Assembly: GCF_002483225.1 (NCBI RefSeq)
Contig: NZ_DLHL01000011.1
Coordinates: 248,001 to 312,000, forward strand
Length of the DNA: 64,000 nucleotides
From: Gemmatimonas sp. UBA7669
GTDB lineage: Bacteria; Gemmatimonadota; Gemmatimonadetes; Gemmatimonadales; Gemmatimonadaceae
Direction: 5' to 3'
Shown here: positions 10,367 to 18,909 of the stretch, one piece after another
How the letters are laid out: each line of letters opens with the position of its first letter
Numbering within the stretch: the first letter of the stretch is position 1
Notes under the pieces: model-generated
The model's database searches: none
Seen by the model: the letters and a program-made list of their open reading frames with translations, nothing else
What the model was told of the DNA's origin: nothing
Translations under genes and position numbers: made by a program

Positions 10367-10692
10367 CAGTCGAGCGTCTCCAGCAGGCGTTCGAGGCGAC
10401 CCACGCGATCGAGCCAGAATGCCCGATAGTGCGTCAGCCAGTCAATGAGGGGCTTCATGCCCTTGGGCTCCACACGGTAGAACACCTGGCGACCATCGCG
10501 GCGGCCAGTCACGAGACCGGCCTCCTTGAGCACGGCGAGGTGCTGCGACACGGCAGGTTGCGAGATGTCGAATCGAGCCGTGAGATCCTTCACGGCTGCC
10601 TCGCCGCGAGTCAGCGACTCGAAGATCGCACGTCGACTCGGATCGGCCAGAGCGGAGAACACTCGGTCTTCGCGTTCAGCGGTGGTGGGCAT
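10366..10692 (-). CDS. ArsR-family transcriptional repressor
   Basis: 108-residue winged helix-turn-helix regulator with the ArsR layout: FSALADPSRRAIFESLTRG, then the recognition helix in DISQPAVSQHLAVLKEAGLV and the wing GRRDGRQVFYRVEP. The usual metal-binding ELCVCDL cysteine box is absent, as in the ArsR proteins paired with AHSA1 genes, so a metal is not the expected signal. First gene of the arsR - AHSA1 - uvrA-like operon. A perfect inverted repeat lies inside its promoter, so autorepression is likely. ATG 10692 follows the predicted -10 so closely that the mRNA may be leaderless. Confidence 0.92.
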   Translation of the reverse strand: MPTTAEREDRVFSALADPSRRAIFESLTRGEAAVKDLTARFDISQPAVSQHLAVLKEAGLVTGRRDGRQVFYRVEPKGMKPLIDWLTHYRAFWLDRVGRLERLLETLD

Positions 10693-10699
10693 GGGTCAA

Positions 10700-10728
10700 T
10701 CAATAAGCCATCGCTTATGCAATGTCAA
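10700..10728 (-). promoter_or_regulatory. Promoter with ArsR operator
   Basis: On the minus strand a perfect -35 TTGACA (10728-10723) and a weak -10 TATTGA (10705-10700) are 17 bases apart. Between them lies the perfect inverted repeat ATAAGC-CATC-GCTTAT (10703-10718), the AT-rich dyad expected of an ArsR operator. Binding there would block RNA polymerase. The -10 ends 7 bases before ATG 10692. Confidence 0.65.
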
Positions 10729-10757
10729 CAGAGCTTCGCATCGATGGGTGACGGCGA

Positions 10758-11246
10758 TCAGCGCGGCGGCAACGGCGGTAGCCGACGCCGTTGGCGCGCG
10801 GCTGCCATGGCAGCAGTTGGGCGCGCAGTGAGTTGCGGCGCCTCCACCTGCTCGCCGCAGCGTTCGCAAACGAGTTGCATGCGGACGATGCCCTCGCAGC
10901 CGGCATGCCCATAGGCGATAGGCGGCCCGTCGGGCGCCGCCCAGCGATCGCCCCAGGCGGTAAGAGCAACAATGGCCGGCGTGAGATCCTGCCCCTTCCG
11001 GGTCAAGTGGTACTCCAGGTGACCGCTCTCGCCGAGCATGGTCTCCATCAGTCCTTCCTCAACAAAGAGCGCGAGGCGGACCGAGAGGATGTTGGGGGCC
11101 ACACCGAGCCGCTGTTGGAAATCGGTGAATCGCGTGCAGCCGGCAAAGGCGGCATTGCGGAGAATGAGCAGACTCCAGCGCTCGCCCACCACCTCAAGGG
11201 CACGGGCGGCGGAGCAAACCTCACGGTCGTAAGTGCGTCCGAGCAT
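10758..11246 (-). CDS. HxlR-family regulator with C-terminal Cys motif
   Basis: 162-residue regulator. Residues 1-95 are a typical HxlR winged helix (CSAARALEVVGERWSLLILR, then FTDFQQRLGVAPNILSVRL and YHLTRKGQDL). The C-terminal extension holds H114-x2-C117-x9-C127-x2-C130, a zinc-ribbon-like arrangement found in longer HxlR members; it could bind metal or sense redox state. The last 25 residues are Arg/Pro rich and look disordered. It is divergent from an AHSA1-like gene, with a strong 15-bp dyad between that is the likely HxlR operator. Start ATG 11246. Confidence 0.88.
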   Translation of the reverse strand: MLGRTYDREVCSAARALEVVGERWSLLILRNAAFAGCTRFTDFQQRLGVAPNILSVRLALFVEEGLMETMLGESGHLEYHLTRKGQDLTPAIVALTAWGDRWAAPDGPPIAYGHAGCEGIVRMQLVCERCGEQVEAPQLTARPTAAMAAARQRRRLPPLPPR

Positions 11247-11267
11247 GTCAGAAGCCTAGAACGGACG

Positions 11268-11305
11268 CTTGCATGACGCTAGCGCAAGTACTAGCATCAT
11301 GCAAG
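11268..11305. promoter_or_regulatory. HxlR operator candidate (15-bp dyad)
   Basis: CTTGCATGACGCTAG (11268-11282) and CTAGCATCATGCAAG (11291-11305) are inverted copies matching at 14 of 15 positions, with an 8-base spacer. The element lies in the short gap between divergent hxlR (start 11246) and the AHSA1-like gene (start 11340), well placed to control both. Nothing else in the gap explains such symmetry. Confidence 0.65.
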
Positions 11306-11339
11306 TAACGAAGACTCCCCCTTGTCCCCGCCCACACCC

Positions 11340-11798
11340 ATGCCCGACATCATCCATCGCCTCGGTACCACCGCGCCACTCGCCACCGTGTACGACGCGC
11401 TTGCCACCGTATCGGGCATCGCCGGCTGGTGGACGCGCGCCACCACCGGCACCAGCACTGTTGGTGAACGCATCACCTCGCGCTTCCACGCCCCTGATGG
11501 CACGGAAGTCGGCGCCTTTGTTTACGAAGTCCGCGACCTGGTCCCCGGGCAGCGTGTTCGCTGGCACGTCATTGAAGGCCCCGAGGAGTGGGTGGGCACG
11601 GATATCGAATTCCACATTGCGCAGGAGGGTGAACACAGCATCGTGCTGTTTGCGCACCGCGGTTGGCGCGAGGCTGTGCCCTTCATGGCGCACTGCAGCA
11701 TGAAGTGGGCGACCTTTCTGCTCAGTCTGCGCGCCTACGTGGAAACCGGCACCGGCCGTCCCGCGCCCGACGATCTCAAGATCGACAACTGGAACTGA
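11340..11798 (+). CDS. SRPBCC/AHSA1-like START-fold protein
   Basis: 152-residue START-fold protein: N-terminal IHRLGTTAPLATVYDALATV with WW at the end of the first helix, core strands ITSRFHAP and RVRWHVI, and a long C-terminal helix around MKWATFLLSLRAYVETG. It is divergent from the HxlR regulator with the dyad operator between, so it is the probable regulated target. Start taken at ATG 11340; an in-frame TTG at 11322 is possible, and neither has a clear ribosome-binding site. It is a different subfamily from the AHSA1 protein at 9926-10366. Ligand unknown. Confidence 0.85.
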   Translation: MPDIIHRLGTTAPLATVYDALATVSGIAGWWTRATTGTSTVGERITSRFHAPDGTEVGAFVYEVRDLVPGQRVRWHVIEGPEEWVGTDIEFHIAQEGEHSIVLFAHRGWREAVPFMAHCSMKWATFLLSLRAYVETGTGRPAPDDLKIDNWN

Positions 11799-11898
11799 CA
11801 TCCTGCCTGGCGGCACACGGCGGTATCTTTCGCGGCGTCTGCACGCCGCGCCACGCAGTACGGCGCAGCGTGCCCGCCGTCACCCTCTCTGTCGTCCA

Positions 11899-12699
11899 AT
11901 GAAGATCTACTCGTGGAACGTCAACGGCCTGCGCTCGGTCATCAACAAGGGCGTGTTTCTTCCCTTCATTGAGGCGCACCGTCCCGACGTGCTCTGCCTG
12001 CAGGAAACCAAGTCGGAGCAGAGTCAGGTGGACATCGACCTTCCGGACTACCACGAGTACTGGAACTCGGCGAGCACCAAGGGCTACTCGGGCACGGCCA
12101 TCTTCTCGCGCACCAAGCCGCTGTCGGTGCAGAACGGCTTCTCGAAGACCATCGCGAAGAAGTACAACCTCGTCGATGACGAAGGCCGCGACAGTGCCAG
12201 CGAAGGCCGGGTCATCACGGCCGAATTCGAGCAGTGCTACGTGGTGACGGTGTACACACCAAACGCCAAGGAAGACCTGAGCCGCTTGCCACTGCGTCAT
12301 GCGCACTGGGACCCGGCGTTTCTCGCGCACTGCAAGGCTCTGGAAAAGAAGAAGCCGGTGGTGTTCTGCGGTGATCTCAATGTCGCGCACACCGAACTCG
12401 ATCTCGCCAACCCCAAGCCGAACCGGGGGAAGAAGGGCTTCACCGACGAGGAGCGCGCGGGCTTTCAGGCTTTTGTGGACGCGGGCTTTGTGGACACGCT
12501 GCGTCTCTTTCGCGAAGGCAATGGGCACTACAGCTGGTGGAGTCACCGCGCCAATGCGCGTGCGCGGAACATCGGTTGGCGCATCGACTACGTGCTGGTG
12601 TCCGGCACGCTTCGCAACAAGGTACGTGCCGCTGACATCCATCCCGAAATCATGGGCAGTGATCATTGCCCGGTGAGCATCACACTCGACATCGACTGA
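11899..12699 (+). CDS. xth: Exodeoxyribonuclease III (AP endonuclease)
   Basis: 266-residue EEP-fold nuclease that cleaves at abasic sites and trims 3' ends in base-excision repair. Diagnostic blocks are SWNVNGLRS at the start, CLQETK with the metal-binding Glu, FCGDLNVAHTELDL with the catalytic Asp-Asn, RIDYVLVS, and the terminal GSDHCPV with the catalytic Asp-His. GYSGTAIFSR and the length match the ExoA/Xth class. Cytoplasmic. Transcribed alone, ending 15 bases from the convergent APH gene. ATG 11899 gives the family-typical N-terminus MKIYSWNVNG. Confidence 0.96.
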   Translation: MKIYSWNVNGLRSVINKGVFLPFIEAHRPDVLCLQETKSEQSQVDIDLPDYHEYWNSASTKGYSGTAIFSRTKPLSVQNGFSKTIAKKYNLVDDEGRDSASEGRVITAEFEQCYVVTVYTPNAKEDLSRLPLRHAHWDPAFLAHCKALEKKKPVVFCGDLNVAHTELDLANPKPNRGKKGFTDEERAGFQAFVDAGFVDTLRLFREGNGHYSWWSHRANARARNIGWRIDYVLVSGTLRNKVRAADIHPEIMGSDHCPVSITLDID

Positions 12700-12714
12700 C
12701 GCGACGTCGGCGGG

Positions 12715-13515
12715 TCAGAAGAATTCGTCGAGGCAGCAGTGGAATGCGAGACGTGCGTTGTCAGGCGGCATCATACCGAACGCCGACAGCCACGTCTCCT
12801 GCAGCTCGGCGCCAAGCTCGGACAGGTTGTTCCACAGTATCGCCACGTCCTGATAGGGGTCGGCTACACCCAGTCGGCCCACGTCAAGACAACCGGTCAC
12901 GCGACCGTCTGCGAGGAAGATGTTGTCGAGCGAGAAGTCGCCATGCGTGACCACCCGCTCGAACGAGAGTGGCAACATGGCCTGCATCGCTGTCCACACC
13001 GCTTCGGCTGACATGCCTGCCCGCGCCTCGTCGAAATCCTCCTCGTCCACAAGACCGGCGTCGAGGCGCTGACGCGCAGCCGCCAAGCGCAACACATGCC
13101 CCGCCTCGAAGGGGCAATGCTCCACCGGGAGCGCGTGCAACTGGCGCAGAAACTTTGCGATGCTGTGCACGGCGTCAGCGGCGCGTTCCGGATGCGCCGC
13201 CAACCACTCGGCGGCCGCCACGCCAGGCAGCGCGGTTGAAAGCAGCGCGGCGTGGTCGTCATTACGCACAAAATGCAGCACGCGCGGCGCCGGCAGTCGC
13301 CCATCAAGCCACGTGAGCCGCAGCATTTCGTGGGTGATGTCGTCGGACACGCTGCCACGACCCGCCTTGAGAAAGCAGTCGGGTAGCCCCGGCGCCGAGA
13401 GACGGTGCACCTCGCCCCCCGATTCGCCGGTCGTCACTGGGGTGGCGGTGTATCCGGCCAGACGCGTCCGCAGATCGGCCGGGAGACTGGTGAGGTTGAC
13501 CGTAGCGTCGCTCAT
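12715..13515 (-). CDS. APH(3')-like aminoglycoside O-phosphotransferase
   Basis: 266-residue kinase of the size and plan of APH(3') enzymes, which inactivate kanamycin/neomycin-type aminoglycosides. The N-lobe Lys is K50 (FLKAG). The catalytic loop is VVTHGDFSLDN (D193) and the Mg-binding Asp is D211 in LDVGRLGVADPYQD. The C-terminus LAFHCCLDEFF strongly recalls the RLLDEFF end of APH(3')-IIa. The frame is open upstream to 14106, but ATG 13515 fits the family N-terminus and follows the end of the penicillin-acylase gene by 64 bases. Same-strand context suggests cotranscription. No mobile element is adjacent, so it looks like a resident chromosomal gene. Actual resistance is an inference. Confidence 0.88.
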   Translation of the reverse strand: MSDATVNLTSLPADLRTRLAGYTATPVTTGESGGEVHRLSAPGLPDCFLKAGRGSVSDDITHEMLRLTWLDGRLPAPRVLHFVRNDDHAALLSTALPGVAAAEWLAAHPERAADAVHSIAKFLRQLHALPVEHCPFEAGHVLRLAAARQRLDAGLVDEEDFDEARAGMSAEAVWTAMQAMLPLSFERVVTHGDFSLDNIFLADGRVTGCLDVGRLGVADPYQDVAILWNNLSELGAELQETWLSAFGMMPPDNARLAFHCCLDEFF

Positions 13516-13579
13516 GCCAGCACAACGGACGGCCAATACGCCGGTTTCACGAGCGCCGTCCGACGTCCTGCTCGAGGGA

Positions 13580-15718
13580 CTATTCCGGTCTGTACGTGCG
13601 CTGAGTGTGCGCACGAACTTCGGCCTCGGTGAACCACACCGGCTTGTACTGCCCTCGGGCAAACATCTCCGCTTGATCGGCATGGTGTGGCGAGGCGGGA
13701 TTGTCGCTTTGCCCATAGGCCAACACCGAGTAGGCTCGCGGCCCTGTGGCACCGAACTCCACGGCCAACACCCATCCGTCGCCGGTGTTGGCGGCGAGTT
13801 TGCCGTCGGGCGCACGCTCGTAGCCCAGGACCCGAAAGCAGCCCAGCGCGCCGCTGCAGCCGCCCACGGGCACATCCACCGCACCGCGCCGGACCCGGTG
13901 CACGTCGCCCCAGGCCACGTCCGGAGTGCCCCAGCGCGCCTGCATGGTATCGATGGCGGCCAGCATGCTGGAGCGCACGAGATCAGGACGACCCAATCCG
14001 CGCGGCGTCGTGGCAAGTTGCGCCCAGCGCCATGGCTCGGCGAAGGCGCTATCGCGCGCGGCCGCTGTGTACAGGCGCCACCACGTTTCGAACAGCGTGC
14101 TGCCACGACTGTCCGGCGACACGGTGTTGTCCCAGCGCGTCAACAGCCGCGTGGCATTGGCGAGTGCCGGAGTGGTCGAGTCGGCCCGCAGCGCACGAAG
14201 CAGGTCGGGCTTCACGCGATCGGCCAGCAGCATGCGATACGAATGTTTGCGCCGCATCACTTCGGCAAGCGACAGCTTGTCGTTGCCACCAACCAGCTGC
14301 ACGGCTAGTTGACTGCGCAGATCGAACGCGCCGCGCTCCACGTTGGCCGGAAAGCGCGAGGTGTCGAGTACGGCGCGCAGGTTGCCAAAGTGCGGTGGAT
14401 CGTTCTCGTTGTGCACATAGCCGCCGCGTGGATTGAGAAACTGCGGCAGGGAATCGAGTGGCAGCAGTCGCGTCCAGATGTCATTCGACGTGCGAGCGCG
14501 CGTGAAGAGGCTGTCGCCAGTGGCCGCATGCGGGAGACTGGGCAGGCTGGCCATCCAGATCGTGAAGATGTTGCCCGCGCGATCCGCATACGTGAGGTTG
14601 CTGGTGGCCCGTGCGCGCATCGCCAGTGCCGCCTTCCATTCGCGCAGCGAGCGCGCACGCATCATGGCCAGGAACTGCTGGCCCCCGCGGTACTCACCAG
14701 CCGGACCGGCCCGCACCACGTAGAGCGTGCCGGGTGTGCGATGCACCACCGGACCAAGCGGCGTGCTCCACTGCACGCGGGTGCGTGGCACGAGGCCCGC
14801 AGCACCACGCACCAACACGGTGAGTGACTCCACATGCAGGGGCTGCGATACGCCGTCGAAGACATAGCGCAGACTGTCAGACGGATCGACATCGAGCGCG
14901 TACACTTCGTCGAGATCGGTGGCGTTGTTGGTGGTGGCCCAGCCCAGATTGCGGTTGAAGCCGGCAATCACGCCAAAGGGCCCACCAATGCGGAAATCGC
15001 CGTAGAAATCGAGTTTCCCCGGCACGGTGACGTGGGCTTCCCAATAGCCGGCCGTCCACGAGAGATGCGGATTGCGCAACAGGATGGCACGCCCCGACGT
15101 GGTGCGGCTTGGCGCGAGCGCCCAGGCGTTTGATCCGTCTTCACTGTATGCGGGCTCGTCACGCGCTGGAGACGCCGCTGCCGATAGACTGTCGCTGCGC
15201 AGCCTTCGCAGGACGAGGCGCTGCGCCGCCGTCACGTTGGCCTGCCCGATGTCGCCGGCTGCCACGTCATGTCCCGTGAATGCCGGCTCGGCCCAGGCCG
15301 GCAGCGCCGCACGGTTGGTACGAATCCAGCGATTCACCCCGTCGGCAAAGCCCTCGTACACCGCACGTGTGTCGGCGTCCAGCAGATGATACGTCTCGCG
15401 CACGCGCTGCACGGCCAGCAGCGCGTTCCAATCGCCACCCATGCTGTCTGTGCCAAACACCCGTCCCATCCAGCCCTTGTTGCGCAACAGGACGCGCAGC
15501 ACACGCTCACCGTAGTCCTCGCTCATGGCGTAGCCCAGTCCCACGCCAATGCCGCGGAAGTTCGCGGCCGTGACGTGTGGTACGCCATACTCGGTGCGAC
15601 GGATGAGTGGCGTGCTGGAATCCGGCGCTGGCGACGAAGCGGACTGTCCCGATAGCGTGTTTGACGCAACGAGCGCGCTGAGACACAGCGCGAGCAAGGG
15701 GATGACGGGTGATGTCAT
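13580..15718 (-). CDS. Secreted penicillin acylase-family amidohydrolase (Ntn hydrolase)
   Basis: 712-residue N-terminal-nucleophile hydrolase precursor. A signal peptide (PVIPLLALCLSALVASNTLS) targets it to the periplasm. The proenzyme is expected to self-cleave before S196 (SEDG/SNAWAL), releasing the beta chain whose new N-terminal Ser is the nucleophile. The following blocks (LLRNPHLSW, GGPFGVIAGFNRNLGW, TTNNATDLDEVY) match penicillin G acylase and acyl-homoserine-lactone acylases. Substrates could be quorum signals, lipopeptides or beta-lactams; the sequence does not decide. The APH(3')-like gene follows on the same strand, an interesting pairing of two potential antibiotic-acting enzymes. 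Confidence 0.9.
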   Translation of the reverse strand: MTSPVIPLLALCLSALVASNTLSGQSASSPAPDSSTPLIRRTEYGVPHVTAANFRGIGVGLGYAMSEDYGERVLRVLLRNKGWMGRVFGTDSMGGDWNALLAVQRVRETYHLLDADTRAVYEGFADGVNRWIRTNRAALPAWAEPAFTGHDVAAGDIGQANVTAAQRLVLRRLRSDSLSAAASPARDEPAYSEDGSNAWALAPSRTTSGRAILLRNPHLSWTAGYWEAHVTVPGKLDFYGDFRIGGPFGVIAGFNRNLGWATTNNATDLDEVYALDVDPSDSLRYVFDGVSQPLHVESLTVLVRGAAGLVPRTRVQWSTPLGPVVHRTPGTLYVVRAGPAGEYRGGQQFLAMMRARSLREWKAALAMRARATSNLTYADRAGNIFTIWMASLPSLPHAATGDSLFTRARTSNDIWTRLLPLDSLPQFLNPRGGYVHNENDPPHFGNLRAVLDTSRFPANVERGAFDLRSQLAVQLVGGNDKLSLAEVMRRKHSYRMLLADRVKPDLLRALRADSTTPALANATRLLTRWDNTVSPDSRGSTLFETWWRLYTAAARDSAFAEPWRWAQLATTPRGLGRPDLVRSSMLAAIDTMQARWGTPDVAWGDVHRVRRGAVDVPVGGCSGALGCFRVLGYERAPDGKLAANTGDGWVLAVEFGATGPRAYSVLAYGQSDNPASPHHADQAEMFARGQYKPVWFTEAEVRAHTQRTYRPE

Positions 15719-15756
15719 CCCCTAAGTATGCGCCCTGGCCCGTGCTGCGGAATGGC

Positions 15757-16272
15757 TCAGCGATCGCGCGCTGACTCGCCAGTGGGTGGAGCAGCGCCGG
15801 ACAGCGTGGAATCGCGGTACACCGCCGCGGCCCCGTGCTGATACACCAGCCGTCCACCCGAGTGGCCCACCGCGTAGCCGGCCCAGAGCAGGGCCAGCGT
15901 GCCGAGTGTCGCGGTCAGCCGAGCCCACCGTCCCATCTGGCCGCGCACGAGTCCGACAGCCGCGACCGCCAGCAGGACAAAAGACCCGATGGTGAAGACA
16001 TCCGCTGCCTCTTCGTGCGTTTCGATGGCTGCGTGCGGCACCACCTCTTCCACGCGGTCCTCCTGATCCTCACCCGTGGATTTGGCGACCACGGCACTCA
16101 CGGACAACAAGGTTAGCAGCACGACCACCATTCCCCAGCTGCGCGGCACATCCGCACCGCGCGACACCAGCAGCAGCGCGCCGGCTGCAGCCACCGGTGC
16201 CAATACCGCGAAAGCCACCGGCATGTGCACCAACGCGGCGTGCAACGGGTCGGGCATGAACGAGGCCAGCAT
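15757..16272 (-). CDS. DUF2231-like small membrane protein
   Basis: 171 residues with four hydrophobic helices: about residues 12-36 (LVHMPVAFAVLAPVAAAGALLLV), 45-63 (WGMVVVLLTLLSVSAVVA), 92-110 (FTIGSFVLLAVAAVGLV) and 115-134. The opening HAALVHMPVAF and the HEEAADVF segment match the DUF2231 pattern, whose histidines resemble heme-coordinating positions in b-type membrane cytochromes. ATG 16272 is preceded by AGGAG at 6 bases. The Asp/Glu/His-rich loop before the third helix faces away from the membrane. Function unknown; it might be a redox or cation-associated membrane protein. It lies upstream of the acylase gene, with 38 bases between. Confidence 0.72.
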   Translation of the reverse strand: MLASFMPDPLHAALVHMPVAFAVLAPVAAAGALLLVSRGADVPRSWGMVVVLLTLLSVSAVVAKSTGEDQEDRVEEVVPHAAIETHEEAADVFTIGSFVLLAVAAVGLVRGQMGRWARLTATLGTLALLWAGYAVGHSGGRLVYQHGAAAVYRDSTLSGAAPPTGESARDR

Positions 16273-16457
16273 GCGTATCTCCTGTCGTGGAAGCCGTCGG
16301 ACTCAGATCACCGCCGGTCGTACCATGCATACGTCGGACAGACCAAAGTTTCGTAGGGGATTTCCCCATGCCAGCGTCGGGGGAATGGACGGGCCGCAGT
16401 GTGCGCCGTATCGTGGGGGACTTCTGGCAATCAATCCGTCCCATGGAGACCATCGCA

Positions 16458-17813
16458 ATGCCCAAGCGTCCCATCGTCATCATTCACGGCTACAGCGACA
16501 AGGGCGAGAGCTTTCGCGGCTGGCGTGACCTTCTCGTCAACCGGCTCGGCTACGACCCGGGTCAGGTGCACATCTGCAGCTATCGTTCGCTCACCAACGA
16601 GATCTCGATCAAGGATATCGCCGAGGGCTTCGATCGCGCGCTGCGCCTGCAAACCAGTCTCAAGGAGGGGCAAGCCTTCGATGCCATCGTGCATTCCACG
16701 GGCATGCTGGTCATTCGGGCCTGGCTCACCCAGTATGGCGCGGCGCAGTCGCCGCTTCGCAACCTCATCGCATTGGCGCCGGCCACCTTCGGCTCACCGC
16801 TCGCGCACAAGGGGCGCAGCTTCATCGGGTCCGTATTCAAGGGCGACAAGAATCTGCTTTCACCGGACTTCATGGAAGCCGGCGATGAGGTGCTGTTCGG
16901 CCTCGAACTGGGCAGTCGCTTCACCTGGGATCTCGCGCACCGCGACCTCTTCGGCGACGATCCCTTTTACGGTCCCACCAAGCGCACACCGTACGTGTTT
17001 GTGTTCTGTGGCACCAAGTCCTACGGCGGCATCCGCAAGCTCATCAACGAGCCGGGAACGGACGGCACCGTGCGCTGGGCCGGCACGCCGCTCAACTCCC
17101 GAAAATTCATCCTCGATCTCACCGAGCGGCGGCGTGAAGCCAATGCGCCGCGTGCCAAGACCGAACCGTTCCGCAACGTCGATATTGATTTCATCCCCAT
17201 TGAGGGCAAGGATCACGGCAGCATCGTCAAGGATCCTGGCGACTTGCTCATTGATCTCGTGGAGAAGGCCTTGGCCGTGGACAGCGCCGCGAGTTTCGAG
17301 CAGTACATGAAAGACGCGCGCAAGCGCACCAAGACGGCACTCGAGGGGCTCACGCCCTATCAGCAGTTCATCATTCGCGCGGTGGACGAACGCGGCGACG
17401 CCATTCCCGACTGGAATCTCCAGTTCTTCGTGGGTGACCTGCACAAGCAGCGCTGGAAGGAGTTTGCGGTGGACGTGCATGTCTTCGCACGGGACAAGAG
17501 CCTGCGCTGCTTCCACGTCAAGCTTGACGATCTGGGCGATCTCAAGACCGGCACCTTCATGCTCAAGGTCATTGCCACCACCGGCACGGACTTTGTGAGC
17601 TACTACGGGACCGGCTCAGAGATGCTCAACGTCGCGCCGGGCACTCCCGGCAAGCGCTGGGATGCCCAGATCATGCTGCAGAATCAGATCGACGCGGACA
17701 CGACACTCTTCCACCCGTTCACCACCACGCTCATCGAGATCGTGCTCAACCGCGAGCCCATGCCACTGGACTACACGCTACCCAACGAGGTGACGCGCTG
17801 GCTCGTGGACTGA
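16458..17813 (+). CDS. Lipase-like alpha/beta hydrolase
   Basis: 451-residue cytoplasmic hydrolase. RPIVIIHGYSD opens the alpha/beta fold, and AIVHSTGML holds the nucleophile Ser with VHSTG in place of the common GHSxG. LAPATFGSPLAHKG resembles lipases such as the PGAP1/lecithin:cholesterol acyltransferase-like group, and IEGKDHGSIV probably holds the catalytic His. Residues about 315-450 form a separate all-beta C-terminal domain with no recognised family. ATG 16458 is chosen because GGAG lies 8 bases upstream; ATG 16443 would add five residues. No signal peptide. Monocistronic, divergent from the DUF2231-like gene. Confidence 0.8.
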   Translation: MPKRPIVIIHGYSDKGESFRGWRDLLVNRLGYDPGQVHICSYRSLTNEISIKDIAEGFDRALRLQTSLKEGQAFDAIVHSTGMLVIRAWLTQYGAAQSPLRNLIALAPATFGSPLAHKGRSFIGSVFKGDKNLLSPDFMEAGDEVLFGLELGSRFTWDLAHRDLFGDDPFYGPTKRTPYVFVFCGTKSYGGIRKLINEPGTDGTVRWAGTPLNSRKFILDLTERRREANAPRAKTEPFRNVDIDFIPIEGKDHGSIVKDPGDLLIDLVEKALAVDSAASFEQYMKDARKRTKTALEGLTPYQQFIIRAVDERGDAIPDWNLQFFVGDLHKQRWKEFAVDVHVFARDKSLRCFHVKLDDLGDLKTGTFMLKVIATTGTDFVSYYGTGSEMLNVAPGTPGKRWDAQIMLQNQIDADTTLFHPFTTTLIEIVLNREPMPLDYTLPNEVTRWLVD

Positions 17814-17963
17814 TGGCGCGAGGCCGCGGCCGCGAGCGCCTGGTGCGCGCCGCCCCCGTCCGAATCGCACAGGCCCGCACGTTGCTGCAACATCTCGAAG
17901 CACGATGGATCGGGCGCTTCAGCCAGCTCGACACCGTGCTCGGCCTGCTTTCAGTCCAACCAC

Positions 17964-17991
17964 GCCGCCCGCTCGTCCGGGAGCGGGCGGC
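17964..17991. terminator. Hairpin terminator between convergent genes
   Basis: GCCGCCCGCTC (17964-17974) and GAGCGGGCGGC (17981-17991) form a perfect 11-bp stem with a 6-base loop. It lies 7 bases beyond the stop of the minus-strand gene at 17999 and 150 bases beyond the hydrolase stop at 17813. There is no long T tract on either side. Nothing else is seen between 17814 and 17963. Confidence 0.65.
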
Positions 17992-17998
17992 TCCTTCA

Positions 17999-18796
17999 TC
18001 AGGGGCCAGCGCGATAACTGAGGGTGAGCACATCGTTCGTTCCCGCCACGCGATACCGCAAGGTGTAGCCATCGGCGGTTCGTGTCGCGCGATGCTCGAG
18101 GGGCCAGACAAACTCGGACGTCATGCGCACAGCGCCCTGCGCATCGAGCTGCACCGTGCCAAAGTCTGTCTCGCGCTGCACCAAGCGGAGCTGCTTTTCC
18201 CGCCGGCCGTCCACGTCGCGCACGTTGTACTCCACGTACCGCAACTCCACTTCGTACCGTGGCTGCGCACCGGCGATGAACTTGAGCCGGCCGCTCTCGA
18301 GCCACACCTCGTGGTATTCCGGCACTCCATCCCATTCCACGGAGTCGCTGGCGACGAGGATGGGGATATCGCGACCGTCCTGGCGCATGAGGGCATGCAC
18401 ACGAGCGCCAGGCAGCACCTCAACGCGCGCTGATGCGTTCACACCCTCGCTGGCAACACGCACAGTGGTAATGCCGGAGCCCTTTGCGATCAGTCGCCCC
18501 GTGGAATCGATGCCCGCAATGAGCGAATCATCGATCGTGTAGCGCACGGTACGTCCCGTCAGTTCGCGGCCGTTGCGACCCACGAGACGCGGCTGGATAC
18601 TGGCACTATCGCCCTGACCGAGCCGGAACGTGGCCTGACGCAGGTCAATTTGCTCGACGCGATCGGGTTGATCCGCAGGCGGTGGCAGGGGTTCGGTTGC
18701 GCGCTCGTCGCAGGCGGCCAGCAAGGTCAGCGCCAAGACTGCCGCAGCGGGTGAACGCAGAAGTTGGTGTGAAGCGAACAGCGTGCTTTTTGACAT
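17999..18796 (-). CDS. Lipoprotein with bacterial Ig-like domain
   Basis: 265-residue exported protein. The signal peptide ends in a lipobox (LTLLAAC), so it is a probable lipoprotein with mature Cys near residue 30. Residues about 40-130 read like a BIG2/Ig-like domain (VRYTIDDSLIAGIDSTGRLI, then GSGITTVRVAS), common in Gemmatimonadota surface proteins. The C-terminal half is beta-rich (RYEVELRYVEYNVRDVDG, YTLRYRVAGTNDVLTLSYR) with no known family. ATG 18796 is used. The terminator hairpin follows the stop. It may sit at the outer membrane and bind a surface ligand; no function can be named. Confidence 0.72.
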   Translation of the reverse strand: MSKSTLFASHQLLRSPAAAVLALTLLAACDERATEPLPPPADQPDRVEQIDLRQATFRLGQGDSASIQPRLVGRNGRELTGRTVRYTIDDSLIAGIDSTGRLIAKGSGITTVRVASEGVNASARVEVLPGARVHALMRQDGRDIPILVASDSVEWDGVPEYHEVWLESGRLKFIAGAQPRYEVELRYVEYNVRDVDGRREKQLRLVQRETDFGTVQLDAQGAVRMTSEFVWPLEHRATRTADGYTLRYRVAGTNDVLTLSYRAGP

Positions 18797-18909
18797 ATGA
18801 ATGCTCGAGGTGCAGGTGAAGAGGCGCAGCGACTCGTGTGCACACCCTACCTGCCGCCAGCCTCTCCTGTCACACACCGCTCGGCGCACGAGCTCAGCAT
18901 TTGCCGTGC

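Noticed and set aside
12715..14106. Upstream in-frame extension of the APH gene to 14106
   Set aside because: The extra residues lie inside the acylase gene on the same strand in another frame and are Arg/Pro rich; the family N-terminus starts at 13515.
17813..18433. Plus-strand frame starting on the hydrolase stop (TGATG)
   Set aside because: The overlap resembles coupling, but the translation has no family character, crosses the terminator hairpin and is antisense to the lipoprotein gene.
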